A DNA stretch of 64,000 nt from Oopsacas minuta (GCA_024704765.1 JAKMXF010000343.1:911095-975094); one strand, 5' to 3'. Positions 36,593 through 48,059 are shown, numbered from the stretch's first letter. Notes: a model not told the origin generated them from the letters alone. Translations and numbers: made by a program.

Positions 36593-37287
36593 GAAGCGCT
36601 CTACACTGCTACTTTATTTAAAATCAAAGCTATAGCTCCTCAAATGAACCTATTATTCGTAATGGGCGACTGGGAAGCTACTTCAAGAAATAGAATCACG
36701 ACTGTTTATCCAAACATTGCATTATATGGGTGTTGGTTCAATCACAATCAAGCAGTATGGAGAATGATTACCAAATTAGCATTGGTTGCTTTATTCATAC
36801 CAATACTAGTTTCCCTTACTGCCTCTGGACATATTGTGTTCATGTTTGAGTTTGTCACTACTATGTTAGAACTTTACACATATACAGAAAATTTTCAAAT
36901 TGATAAGTTTACTGATATTCCAAGCAACAGTGGTTAACAAGAATTGAACCTACGCAACTAATAATCTTCACAAGTAATGTTACTACAAACAATGAAGCAG
37001 AAAGCTATCACGCTAAAATTACATCTACTTTCAAAACCGATCATCCAGATATATGGAATCTTTGTGAAACCCTTAATGACATCATCAATGATACTGACAT
37101 TGCTATCGCTAGATTGAATAATGGCTTAGATATTTCTTCAAGTCAAAAGGGAGAACAAATTCTTAAAGATCAGCATATGAAATCGTGCAAACCAAAGCTT
37201 GCCAATAAAATATACCCCAAACGAATATATTCATAGTTAACAATCTAGTTTGAGCTCTAAACCAGTATATATTTCAATTACCAGGAT

Positions 37288-37512
37288 ATGGTATCGGATT
37301 TTGCGGACTCAGAAGATGACATATCAATAGGGGATGTTTCAATAAACACAAGGTGCTTTTGTGAATGCTTACGACCACGTGAAATTACATTTTGTTTTCG
37401 CCCATGTTCACATGCTAAGGTATATTTTCGCTGCCACCAAATTCTGATGGAAGAAAACCAAACTTGTCCAGTAGGAGAAGCGATTCAAGAGAGATTTATT
37501 ATACATCAATAG
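37288..37512 (+). other. Degenerate RING-finger domain of MULE F
   Basis: A 74-codon open piece shows 'RCFCECLRPREITFCFRPCS', then HAK, FRC, and CPVG: the order of a C3HC4 RING (C, C, CxH, FxC, CP.C) with two cysteines substituted (VYFRC for VCFRC, CPVG for CPVC) and altered spacing at the first pair. RING domains in E3 ubiquitin ligases bind E2 enzymes. It lies on the same strand right after the MULE region, so a fusion is likely, but intact relatives would be needed to prove it. Confidence 0.6.
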
Positions 37513-38841
37513 TGCTTCTTTTCATTAATTATTTCATACTTTAGCAAATGGTTGCTAATTTATAACAATTCTAATAAACTATAGTTCAATGGTGAAAGTT
37601 AGTTATTAACACATATATCTGTTTGACAATGCATAGTTCAAAAATTCTAGTAAATGCAAGTAATTTTGTATAACAAATCTGTCCAACAAACCTAAATTCA
37701 CATTAGAGTTTATTTTTCACACTCAATCCAATCTCATCGACGAATGGAAAAGATGTAGGCATCATTACAGGTGTAAATACGGGAGTAGCCATGAAAATTG
37801 CGACAATCGTGAAAATGTTAGTTTGAAATGATTTGCAGTTATATTTCTGATATGGAAATAAATTGTTTGTTTTTATAGAGATTGCTTAGATCTGTCTATT
37901 TGGAGATAATCCGCTATTGATTTGCATTTTTTTAAACCATGAAACAAGCATACTACATTAACATGCATGAAAAAGTATACACAATCCATTTAGCAATTTT
38001 AAAAATTATACAAATGCAAATTTGCATAATGAACAATTTTCCACGAGGAAACTCTAATATGGCCATACTAGGACTAAATTAGTGTGTAATCAGGAAAGTT
38101 GCCCGACACGCACTTAAATACACTCTACCTCGGGAGGGGTTGTATTTTACTGTTTGACGGGTAAACTATAGTGCTATTTCAGCAACCATGAAGGACCCGA
38201 AGTGCCGATCTCATATTAGCACAGGATCAATGTATTCTCGTCCAAACAAATGCCACCAAGTATACTGGGATCTCACAGAAACACTGACATGTGAAGAAGT
38301 GATTCTCAACCGACTTTCGCTATTATTTGGCCTTGAAGGAAATCTGTAATATATAGAACAATGGTTCTCAACAAGTGTGCCGCAGCACACTTTTGTTCAA
38401 CAGAACGCACACTTGTTTCCCTGTGTGCCGCCAAATGTTTACTGACTTATGTGAAATTTATTTAAAATACTTTCATACTTTAGTTTCTAGCACTCTGGAC
38501 CTAAACTTGCTAAATGTCTAATAGAACTTCCCCCTTAACCTCAATATTACTTATGGAATATACTGTATAATTCTAGGAATTATGCACTGTGGTTATACTA
38601 AAGTGAATAATAACTTGAAATCACCTAAAAAGGTGTGCTTTGAAGAATATTGGTGGAATATTCGTTCCGCATTTCGAAAATGGTTGAGAAACAGCCGTAG
38701 GATCAGAATATAGTAGATTAATTCGTGATTAAATGCTCGCGACGCATATTATAACCAAGTCGGGAAAATTCCGACGAAATCAGAGAGTTGGAAAGTATTA
38801 TATTAGGAAATATTGATTTAACAATGGATTATTGGGTCATA
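37513..38841. other. No recognisable gene; possible hAT-type MITE at 38361-38697
   Basis: The only structure seen is a CAATGGTTCTCAAC...GTTGAGAAACAG pair at about 38361-38697, resembling Charlie-like hAT tips and enclosing a GTGTGCCGC-containing body. No matching 8-bp duplication could be found, so it is uncertain. The rest shows no coding signal. Confidence 0.35.
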
Positions 38842-40131
38842 CGAGGGGGTACTCAATAACTTTTGGCGTAAGTATCAAAAACCATCAATCTATATATATT
38901 TTTACTATAATTGTTCGAAATAGCATCCCTTAGCTTGAATACACTTGTTCATTCGTTGAAATCAAGCTTGAATAGCTTCTTATAATTCCTTTTCGTTGAT
39001 GTCTCCGATCACTTCACTGAGGGCCCCCTCAAGTTCAGAATTAGATGAAATATTTCCGCCTTTAAGGTATGTTTTTATTCTAGGAAAGAGCCAGAAGTCG
39101 CAGGGTACTAGATCTGGAGAATAAAGGGCGTGGCAAAATATGTAGTCCTGATTCTTCAATGAATTGTCTTGTCATTTTTGATGTATGAGAACTGGCATTA
39201 TCGTGGTGCAAAAAGTTCCCATTAATCCTGTGCCAGGACGCTGTAAATTTATTACTTTATGACTAGAGGCAAACAACTCTCTGTATACCAGGTTGAATTA
39301 ATTGTCTTACCAGGTTCAAGAGACACAACAGTTTTAACACCCGTTGTATTAAATAATTGCATTCATTTGTTTCTTGGTGTACTGAGTTCGGCGAACCTTT
39401 GTTGGGGGACCTTCTCCAATGTCACACCATTGATGGCTCTGCTGTTTTGTTTCTGGATCCTAGTGATAAATCCATGTTTCATCACCAGTTATTATCTTGG
39501 AAACATCTCTACCGTTGCCATGGTGAATTCTTTAAGAATTTCATGGCACTATTTCACTCGATTCTGCTTCTGCTCAGGAGGAAGCTGATGTGGGATCCAG
39601 CGGGCACAAAGTTTACGTAGCTGAAGGGATTGGTGTAAAATGGTGTGCACTGCCCCGGATGACATGCCAATTTCGTGCTGAATTCTCTCATATGTAACAT
39701 TTGGGTCTGCTATTACCATGTGCTCAATTTACTCAACAATTCCCACTGTAACAGCGTATGGGGGTGGTCTTCAAGATGGAAATTCCCACACTTAAATTCT
39801 CTTTACCATCTTTTCACTGTTGCCGCAGATATGTTGTTATTTGGAAGGGCTGTACAGAAACCTTTGTGACATCTCTTATTGTTTTCAAAAGTTGCAACTG
39901 AAAAAGTATTATCGCACGAATATCACGCCTTGATAACTGTATTGAGGATTTGGTAACTAAGGAATCCATAGATAATACTACAACTACTGCTATCTGAAAA
40001 GTATACAAGATAATGTTGCAAGATTTTCAGCCGAGTATATTTATCTCATGTTTATTCGAAAGAAGTAATGGTTTAATTATATGAGAGCTCGCAACAGGGT
40101 TAGGCCCAAAACTTATTGAGTGCCTATCGCA
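38842..40131 (-). mobile_element. Mariner element, decayed
   Basis: The left end reads CGAGGGGGTACTCAATAAC and the right end inverted reads GCGATAGGCACTCAATAAG, both followed by TTTTGG, with TA on each side (38840-38841 and about 40132). The shared inner block ACTCAATAA(C/G)TTTTGG defines the TIR. The 1.29-kb length is normal for mariner. The exact right border is uncertain by a few bases. Confidence 0.75.
38880..40010 (-). pseudogene. Mariner transposase, heavily decayed
   Basis: On the minus strand fragments read 'LCARWIPHQLPPEQKQNRVK', then a catalytic block near 39485 matching the 'TGDETWIYH' motif with substitutions, then 'QSRAINGVTLEKVPQQRF', in the normal mariner order. Third-site sequence near 39090 is weak. 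No frame stays open beyond about 100 codons. The forward-strand frames in 39259-39620 are shadows of this gene. Confidence 0.68.
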
Positions 40132-40327
40132 TAGGGACATTATAGATCATATCGACATAACATAAGTCCCGATGGCAATAGCTATGGAAGGTTGGATAGT
40201 ATGTATACATTAGGCCACTCCACAAGTACAAGTAGTATTAGTATCATACATGGGCGCAAAACCCTTGTGCAAGGGGCTTGAAGGCTCCCTTTGATTCGTT
40301 ACCGCCCCATAGAGCTAATATGCAATT
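40132..40327. other. Short spacer without genes
   Basis: Nothing recognisable between the mariner relic and the following MITE. Confidence 0.5.
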
Positions 40328-40335
40328 TATGTGTG

Positions 40336-40702
40336 CAGGGGTGGCGACAGGAAATCCCCGACAAGCGGGCTTAGGTCCCCAATGGGTGGTCTAAATTTGT
40401 GATATATATCCTAGATTACTACACTGTTTTACTAGATAGATATATAACCATTCTTTGTCACTTTGCTATTCAATTGCAGTAGCAGTGAATCTTTGCCACT
40501 TTGCAGTAGCATAGTAATTCTCTGACAGTATTGGCGATTGAGTGAAAGTACATTATCAAACGCATCAATAGTAAAAAGTTGAAAGGTGGAAAATATGGGC
40601 GAATATCCTTACAGAAATAAATAACTTTAGAATTCATATTCTTGTTAAATTTCTTCTAATTCCTTCCCCGATGGGGGACTGTAGCCCCTCGCCCCCCCCC
40701 TG
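40336..40702. mobile_element. Short hAT-type MITE with perfect 8-bp duplication
   Basis: A 367-bp non-coding element. The left end is CAGGGGTGGCGACAGG and the right end inverted is CAGGGGGGGGGCGAGGGG. 'tatgtgtg' is exactly repeated at 40328-40335 and 40703-40710. Ends are GC-rich and the middle AT-rich. The duplication size and CAGGGG tip suggest a hAT relative, but it does not share sequence with the other hAT ends in this window. Confidence 0.85.
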
Positions 40703-40710
40703 TATGTGTG

Positions 40711-41453
40711 AGCCCTCCCTAGAAGGTTCAAATAGTTTCCCGCAAAGTATTACAAGATGCTTTGTTCTTTTCTTGGATCGAATAAAATAATATTTGCGCA
40801 ATGCAATTTCAAAAATATGTTTTGTCAAACATAAGGGTCAGTTTCTTTAGCTGTTGATTCTTTTGTTGCTTATCATTATATCCATTATCTACTGCAAATG
40901 AGTTTTTTACTTGATCATACGATTTATACCTATTGACAACACCATCATTGTAATTTTACACCCAATTAGCATAACCACTTCGTCTATGTTATCACTTAAA
41001 CGATCTAGATCCCGAATTTGCCAGCTCAGTTTGAATTTATTATGAGTGTAGAGTCTGAATTATGCTACTTTCGATACACCACGGTTACCTAATTGCCCAT
41101 AATTTCAGATTCCACAGAAATATAATATCTTTTATTACTGTTATTATCACATTACACCCTATCATTTATTGATTACACTCAATTAAAATTCTACTTTTTG
41201 GTTTCAGTTCCGAACTTATTTGCCAATTTTATTAGGTATTCACCAACACACTAATAATCTTCAAGTTATTTATTCCCCAACAATTCTTCCCAAAAAATCA
41301 TTTTTCATATCACTACATTCCTTATACTTATGATAAAATTGTTTGGTATCTGTGCTGATCTAGAAATATATTTCCCTTTATGGTAGTAGTCAAGATTCTT
41401 AATCATTATCTCTCTTGTACTTTGTTTACGAATCCTGAATATTTAGTTGAGTA
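40711..41453. other. Upstream region of the p85-like gene; nothing specific seen
   Basis: AT-rich, with pyrimidine runs close to the gene start. No clear promoter element can be assigned by eye. An in-frame TGA lies two codons before the ATG at 41454. Confidence 0.4.
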
Positions 41454-42686
41454 ATGGCTACAATTGAATCAACTGGTTTGTTTTCTGGAAATATCATTCA
41501 AAATGATTTAACCCAACAATCCTTACTTTTTGAATCTGATTGGTATTGGGGAAACCTATCGAAAGAAGAATCCGCCATTAAGCTTAAAGATAAGAAAGAT
41601 GGATATTTTTTAGTTAGAAATTCTAGACAAATGGGAGAATATACTCTTACTGTTAGAAAACATGGAATAAACCGCCTTGTTCGTATTCTATTTGGCCAGA
41701 ACGCTTTATATGGCTTGAATGAACCACTAAGATTTTCATCAGTTGTCGAGCTTGTTGAATATTATCGTAAACACTCATTAGCTGAATTTAATTCTAAGCT
41801 CGATATTAAATTAAAATTTCCGGTTTCTAGACTAACTTCAGAGATAAATAAGGAGAATATCTATACCCGCCTCCATGATATTCAACTTGAGATAAAAGAA
41901 AAAAATAATTTATTTAAAATTGTTGAAGATGAGTTTATTAATACAAGAATATGTTATGATGAAATGTGTCTCTTGTATTCTTCTCAGTTACTTCTAACAG
42001 ATTTATTAAAGGAGCACCAGAATTGTATGAAGACTTTCATTAAAACTGGGGTCTACCCAGAGCTTTTATCTATCAATAAAGCAATTTTTGATACCCTTTT
42101 TCTCTCAGAAATTGGTTACCTTTCTGAATTAGATAGTAAACTTGATTCTCTGAAGAGGAGGGATTCCGAATATGAAATCAAAATTAGTCTGCTCCGGAGT
42201 GAATTAAATTGTTTATTTAATCAAAGGGAGGAATATACGAATTTTTTAGTAGAAAACGGCGCGTCTGAAGATGAATTGAAATCAAAATTTGTCGAGTTTA
42301 ATTTAGATGAGGAAATCTATGGTGGAACAGTTGAAGCTCTAAATCTTCTTACATGTTTACCATTTCCATCTTCTCTATGGCTTGCTACTGAAGAATTAGA
42401 TAAACTCTCGACACAACATCTTTTCGATGATCGAGGTAAATCTGATGGTTCATTCTTGGTCCGCCCCTCTAATGATGCATCAAATTTATCCCATGTTTAT
42501 ACACTTGAAGTAATGTTCAAGTCCAGAAGATATCGAATAAAAATTTTCAATATCCTAGGAGCTTATCAGTTAGAAAAAGGTCCTACATTTCCGAATTTAC
42601 AAATTCTTATTCAGCATTATTCAACGACTTCTTTGAAAGATTATAAACAAATTTTGGATACGACTCTAAAAATACCTATATTATAA
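41454..42686 (+). CDS. PI3-kinase regulatory subunit, p85/p55-like (nSH2-iSH2-cSH2)
   Basis: An uninterrupted 410-codon frame. Residues 29-127 form an SH2 domain very close in layout to the p85 nSH2: 'WYWGNLSKEESAIKL', 'GYFLVRNSR' with the phosphotyrosine-binding Arg55, and 'FSSVVELVEYYRKHSLAEFN'. Residues about 128-290 are charged, helical and coiled-coil-like, matching the iSH2 that grips the p110 catalytic subunit. Residues about 303-410 form a second SH2 with 'GSFLVRPSN' (Arg337). In this family the SH2 domains recruit PI3K to phosphorylated receptors at the membrane. SH3 and RhoGAP/BH domains are absent, as in vertebrate p55/p50 forms. Sequence is divergent from vertebrates, suggesting a fast-evolving lineage. 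The TGA two codons upstream supports this start. It is the only intact non-transposon gene seen. Confidence 0.93.
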   Translation: MATIESTGLFSGNIIQNDLTQQSLLFESDWYWGNLSKEESAIKLKDKKDGYFLVRNSRQMGEYTLTVRKHGINRLVRILFGQNALYGLNEPLRFSSVVELVEYYRKHSLAEFNSKLDIKLKFPVSRLTSEINKENIYTRLHDIQLEIKEKNNLFKIVEDEFINTRICYDEMCLLYSSQLLLTDLLKEHQNCMKTFIKTGVYPELLSINKAIFDTLFLSEIGYLSELDSKLDSLKRRDSEYEIKISLLRSELNCLFNQREEYTNFLVENGASEDELKSKFVEFNLDEEIYGGTVEALNLLTCLPFPSSLWLATEELDKLSTQHLFDDRGKSDGSFLVRPSNDASNLSHVYTLEVMFKSRRYRIKIFNILGAYQLEKGPTFPNLQILIQHYSTTSLKDYKQILDTTLKIPIL

Positions 42687-44085
42687 TATCAATTGGCAGC
42701 ATTCTACAATACAATCTATTTGTAATATATTTGTAAATACTTTTTGGTTAGACTTATCCAAATTTCGAAAGATCATACATATGTGTTTGCTCAAGGAGGT
42801 ATAATATATTTTCTAATATTTCAAAACTGTTTTTTGCAACATTTTTGTTCAAATGAATCGTGAAGAAATGATAAGTCCTACTAACTTGTAATGGCTAGTG
42901 TATATGCAAAGGTTTAACTTGGGTGAGAAAATTATTGGTAAAGCAAAGGTGCATGATTCGTAATGGTGATCATTCGTAATTCCTTTCTGGGAGTATAAAT
43001 CGATTTAGTTAGCTGAAGTAAATATTTTCATTCCATTTTAATAACTAACTTAATTTCATGTATGTGATGATAGAATTGATAAGCAATCATATAAAATTGG
43101 CTTAATTCCATATTTAACGTACACTTGTTCAAAGAGATCATCGAATAATTTAGGTTTAACTATTTATAACCGTGCTTCGCTTGCTTGGTTGCTGCGCGAC
43201 GGCTGTATTCCTCAGCACTATTGAATGATTGGAATAGTTCGCGCGCTATTCAACAGTAAAATAGTAGGCTCAATTTGAAATAATTAAACTCAATTAGCAA
43301 AAATTATAAAAATGTGGAGTACTACGAATTGAACATTCGGGAAATTTCCTATTTTACTAAATAAGAGCCTAACGCATTTTCTTTTCTTTGGCATTTTTCG
43401 TATAAAATTTTATAATTTGTGAAAATTATTTAATATTTTGGGAATCTGATTATCCTAATTTGTTACATGGTCATATAGCTAGTAAATTTCATCGAAAAAT
43501 TCCACCAGGAGGGTAGTGGTAAATTTTATTCACAATTCTTGAAGCCTTATTCAAGGATAGATCAAATTGCTAATATTTGAAATATTTAAACTAGTACAGT
43601 AATGTTCGAACTGTTTTCTATTTCAAATCGCAATTTCGGAATCGTTAACTTTATAACAATAGTAAATAGTCTCTTTTGCAAAAATTGTAGATACTTCGAT
43701 CCTGCAAAATTTAGAATATATCGCCTTGCATAAATGAAATAAACTTTATCAACAATGGGGCTATTGTATTATCTATGTTTGGGAAATGATCTGGACCAAC
43801 AGTAAAGTTAAGTATTTGTTATTATCGCAGTAGATAGATTTCTTAATTTGCTATTTTAATTATTGACAGTTCTGCTTTTTCGAACTATTTCCCAAAAGTG
43901 TAATTCGAGCTACTTCCCAAAACTATTTCAAAACATTTCTCATTGTTGCTATTCGAAATATTTCCTCAGAATTCATCATTAGAAGTACAGTCGAATTTGT
44001 AATAACGGCCGCCTTGGGGAATTCCCGATCTCAATCCTGGATGATATTATATTCTTCATTTCAGGTTTCGATTAGAGATAAATCT
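42687..44085. other. No recognisable gene
   Basis: Sequence downstream of the p85-like gene. No open frame of interest, no repeat borders and no clear AATAAA close to the stop codon were noted. Confidence 0.5.
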
Positions 44086-44470
44086 ATATTATAAATTTCA
44101 ATTGTTGTTTGCCTGTTTGTCTATCAGTTTGTTTGTTTGTCCGTTTGTTTTGTCCGTTGTCAGGTTAAGGATTTATGGTATTGAATTTTTATATTGTCAC
44201 ATAACTATGTATTTATCGTGGTTATCAAGGAAATAAATAGAATTCAATAATGCTTCATTAAACTTATAAAACATCCTGAATCCGAATTTCGAATTTGACG
44301 TTTTTAAGTGAAGTTTATTGATGTTGTTATGAATATATTGTAAACAAATTTCAAAATTGAGGTAGAATCAAACTTCCAACAACTATACTGGGGTAATCGA
44401 CTATGCTGAGTCCGAATAGGAAATTGTGAATATTTGTTTACTTTTAGGTACATAAAGTAAAAAATTTTCG
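44086..44470 (+). mobile_element. Helitron-like element, 5' fragment
   Basis: Starts 'TCTATATTATAAATTTCAAT' with a TTTGTTTGTTTGTCCG tract, preceded by A, and is colinear with 1858-2450 including 'TATTTATCGTGGTTATCAAG' and 'CTATGCTGAGTCCGAATA'. The 3' hairpin and CTAG end seen at 2555 are missing, so it is truncated. Confidence 0.55.
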
Positions 44471-45063
44471 ATCGTTTATTGGGGAGGTTATGCAGGTTTT
44501 ACAGCGTCTACCAATGTGTACATCAAACTATATTTTACGCGACACTTGGGGAATGAATTTTCGATTTTAGGCTAGTATTGGATTCATATCCTATATTTAT
44601 TGATTTTTCTATGGCAGCCTCTGCAATCCCAGTAATATGTTAGTCCGTATTTTGCAATTCCATCCACAATAGAAATAGAGCTGTAGCAAAAATCTGAATC
44701 GTTACTGCATAGAAATTCGATATATTCTTATAGACAATTCTATTATTTCACTAATATCACAATGGTACATACACTTTGATATTCGTTCATTTGTTTTTCC
44801 TACACACAATCCACTTCACCGAACAGTTTCCAGTTCGAAATTATGCCATAAGATTATCAGGTGTGCCGTCGGAATAGCCATGAGATTCCCTAAATCTATA
44901 TGAATCTCAATATGTAGAACTTGAGTTCTCAACTTGGGATAAATCTCACAATTCAGGGAGAAATGTTTAGGAAGCGAAAACAAATTTGGTATAGTAAATT
45001 TGTAATCCTTAGCTAAAGTATACACAAGTGACTCCGCTTAATAGTATCACATCTGGACAAGAA

Positions 45064-45170
45064 CTAAAATCTCGTTTTTGGTGCGGGATTTGGTTTAAAC
45101 AAAGTGGTAAAAATTGTTCCTTTGGAGTACGAGCGTAAAACTCAGGTCGTAATCGGTTATAGTAATTTTG
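45064..45170 (+). repeat. Dispersed repeat, copy 1 of 2
   Basis: Shares the ordered motifs 'CTAAAATC.CGTTTT', 'GG.TTTAAAC.AAGTGGTAA' and 'TACGAGCGTAAAAC' with 48610-48715. No coding sense; the identity of the repeat is unknown. Confidence 0.6.
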
Positions 45171-45180
45171 ATTATCGTTG

Positions 45181-45229
45181 TGTCATGATGCACTCATTTT
45201 GTCTTACCAAAATGAGTGCATTCATGACA
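45181..45229. repeat. Near-perfect hairpin, 21-bp arms
   Basis: TGTCATGATGCACTCATTTTG is followed after 6 bp by its inverse with a single inserted base. It looks like a local inverted duplication of about 21 bp. Confidence 0.9.
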
Positions 45230-46064
45230 CATTGTTCCCAAATACATGAAAAAAAACTCCCACTTATAGCTAATATATTCGAAAAAATCAAGTTGACTAA
45301 ATATTCGAAATGGTTTCTTTGAATTTTAAGCATTTTCAATTTAGAAACAAAAATTAAGAGCAATTTTTTTGATTTCCAAGTAAAATATAATTCGTTACCA
45401 AAATTTGATGAATTCAATTAATATTTAATACAGACATTATTATGATGTTCGAAAACTGAGAAAAAGAACAGCGGAACGCCGGTATTCATGGCTGTTGACA
45501 GGAAGTAGAGTCAATTTTCCTAATGCCTCTTAAACCAGTGCCATTGGATATAGCATTGTCTAAAACCTAAGTAGCTGAAATTTCAGAAAATTGTTTCAAG
45601 TATAATGGGAAATATAGAGCATCAGATATTGAATTTTGAGGGATATATTTTTTAAAATTTGTGATTTGGCAATATCCCTCCAATAACTCTTTTGTTCTCA
45701 CCACGCTTCTATCAGAATGAGCTAATACCTTCACTACATGTAGTAATACATTGAATGATCATAAAACAGTTGTATACTAATCAAATATCGGATCAATTAT
45801 TTGTCTAATCTGCAATCAGGATAAAATTAGCTGTAATTGTCAGGATGCATATGTTCTAACAGTTGATGATGAATAAACTAATGGTGGTACAAAGTTGTGT
45901 TTATCCAGAACCTGACATTAAATAACTTGTAATTACAGCAACCCCAGGCAAGATAAAAAATATATATAATAGCTTTCTGATTATTAAACCAATTTGAATA
46001 GTTTACTTATTCGATAACATTGTAGCATAGATTCTCAGAAATAAATAATTTGAAGTTTGTACAT

Positions 46065-48025
46065 ATGTCTCAACCAAAGAATCAAGTTGAAATTCGTTCA
46101 AGAATTTGATTTAGATGATTACGAATTCGATGCAATTCGTTATACATTCAGAAATCTAAAACCTACGAGAGATGCATCGCGAAAGTCCAAGATGATGGAG
46201 AAGGGGGGCTGAGATATTTTACACATTTCCATCAATACATCCCCTGAAACAGAATCTCGAGAAAAAGCTTATCATAGAATCTGATCTATAAATGGAAATA
46301 ATAAAAGCCCTTATCTCAACCTACTTTGAAAGCCTTGCGGACAAGACTAGGTCCGGTTTTGAATATTATCAATGATTTTTCGCTTAGAGAGGAAGGCAGT
46401 TACTCAAAAAATAACAGCTGCCTATTTATTAATGTTATCATCTAATGAATCCCGAGTTGCTAACACCACGAACGTTTACAACTAAATAATAGCGACCGGA
46501 ACATATGCAAATCTGTACAAAACCCTACCTATTGACAAGTCTACTTTCTTGCTTGACATCCTTGAAATTGGAAAGCGTAAATATACAAACTTTCGACGTC
46601 TTTACAAATCTGAAAACATCACCTTCCCCTCTTATTCTAGAGTAGATCAATATCGAAACGATGTGAATTAAGTTAATGAAGTAACATTTGTCACAAATCC
46701 AATGAATGTGACCATCGCAATCGCGATAACTTACAGAACATTTAAGACCTAGCCTGCCAAGGGTTTTTGAAACTAATCCTCCACTGACTAAATCTCGTTT
46801 TCCTTTGACAGTTAAGCTATCTGATGGTCTTGATGGGTCTGGTTGTCACCAAATTTATAATCATTATGAGCTACATCCAACTCCAAGCACAAAACCTTTA
46901 TTCTATTCGGCTTCAAACTACTGTCAATTCATGATTTAGATAATATCCAAGTTGGAAAAACAAATTCTTCCTTTGGTGTAAGGCCTGTTGTACTACTTGC
47001 TCAAAAGGAGTGTTTGGAAAGGTTTAAGTTTATGATGGAAAATATCATTAATCCTAGACTCTATTGAACCAGATGGCTTACAGCTCCCTCAAGGAATGGT
47101 GCAAGTCAATATCATTCGTAGTATGCTTGATGGCAAAATGTCTGGGATTCTAAGCAGACCTAGAGGCGCACATTGTCAATTGTACTCCAAATCTTAAAGA
47201 ACCAAAGAACTGGAAATGGTTAGGGCTGGTTTGCCAATTAATCGACAGATTTTGGACGCAATATAATTGGACCCCTTTATAGATAATGACGAGTATTTAC
47301 CCCGTCCTTCCTGTAAAAGGTTAGGCATTAATCATAAATCAGTTTCGAACAAAAATATTTTATCGGCATCACCTCTACACAGTTATGTATGTGTATTTAG
47401 ATGGTTCAAGTTCTTGGTGTACCATTTGCAATCTGGGAAAATTTGCTTTCCCTGCGACTTCGAATGTGGTCGAAGCTTCAAAGAAAATTTGCAGTGATTT
47501 CTTATAGGGAAAACTGGAATTCGGATTGACCAGCAAGTGATGTGATACTACTTCAACAAAGCTTTGGCAATAGGAATGAGTTTACTTTCTACGTTTCTTC
47601 CCTAATACCCTCAGAATATAGAGATAATGTTGCCATAATCTAAACGAATCTCTGCTATTTTACGAATATTCAAATGCAGCCAGGAGGTATATACATAAAA
47701 GTTGAAGATTTAAGTAAAACAACATACGAACATATACTAACTATACCTTTCCATGGGCCAATATAACAGCACCTTTTTACCTAACTCCTAGCTCATTGTA
47801 CCGAACTTATTCGAGATTGCAAGGAAGGATATAGACTTGAAGGATATTCAGGGCGTTATCGAGAGCATCTATCTGGAAAAATTCATTTCTCTCAACTTGA
47901 AAGATATGTTCACTCGTCTTATGAGCCAGAGTGATCCTCCCCTCTTTAGATATCGAAAAATATAATTTGCAAACATGGTGGTGAAATTCGCAATATTCGG
48001 ACTGAAAATGTAAAGTTACCAATCC
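46065..48025 (+). pseudogene. RAG1/Transib-like transposase relic
   Basis: Across many frameshifts the + strand shows, in order: 'LPRVFETNPPLTKSRFPLTV', 'KLSDGLDGSGCHQIYN' (resembling the Asp-containing 'DGLDG.G.H' block of RAG1-like and Transib enzymes), 'SSFGVRPVVLLAQKECLERF', 'DSIEPDGLQLPQGMVQVNI', 'SMLDGKMSGILSRPRGAHCQ', 'PLHSYVCVFRWFKFLVYHLQ', 'LLAHCTELIRDCKEGYRLEG' and 'RYREHLSGK'. RAG1 has a related Glu-containing block before 'RRFRK' near its C-terminus; here the segment that should hold that Glu is deleted. I identify the family by motif order from memory, so the class call is tentative; that it is a dead transposase-like gene is firmer. No TIR or target duplication was found. Confidence 0.52.
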
Positions 48026-48059
48026 TGATTTTGGATCAAGACAAACTGGTCGATTCTTA

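Larger units (their letters stand above)
31388..37512 (+). pseudogene. MULE F transposase with RING-like tail, split by MULE D and a MITE
   Basis: The gene is in two main pieces. The N-terminal piece (31388-31883) contains 'ISWQHNHPLEDYRGEKF', an HNHP-type zinc-finger motif seen in FAR1/FLYWCH-related MULEs, and 'CLPFNQYFKDTVP'. MULE D (31884-35999) interrupts it. Beyond 36000 the gene resumes with a damaged catalytic block ('DRRFKKCSRQFFQF', first Asp retained), 'LMTCKDEALYTA' interrupted by the MITE at 36173-36592, 'LLFVMGDWEATSRNRI' and 'YGCWFNHNQAVWR'. The tail (37288-37512) holds 'FRPCSHAKVYFRCHQ' and 'NQTCPVGEAIQERF', a degenerate C3HC4 RING pattern with at least two ligands replaced. 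Stops and frameshifts occur throughout. Confidence 0.62.
44471..46064. other. No recognisable gene; one hairpin and one dispersed repeat
   Basis: Contains a 21-bp hairpin at 45181-45229 and a diverged repeat block at about 45064-45170 that recurs at 48610-48715. Open frames on both strands near 45100-45417 are read through the hairpin and show no domain. Confidence 0.5.

Noticed and set aside
39259-39620. Forward-strand proteins of about 90-110 residues
   Set aside because: They are antisense to the mariner relic on the minus strand.
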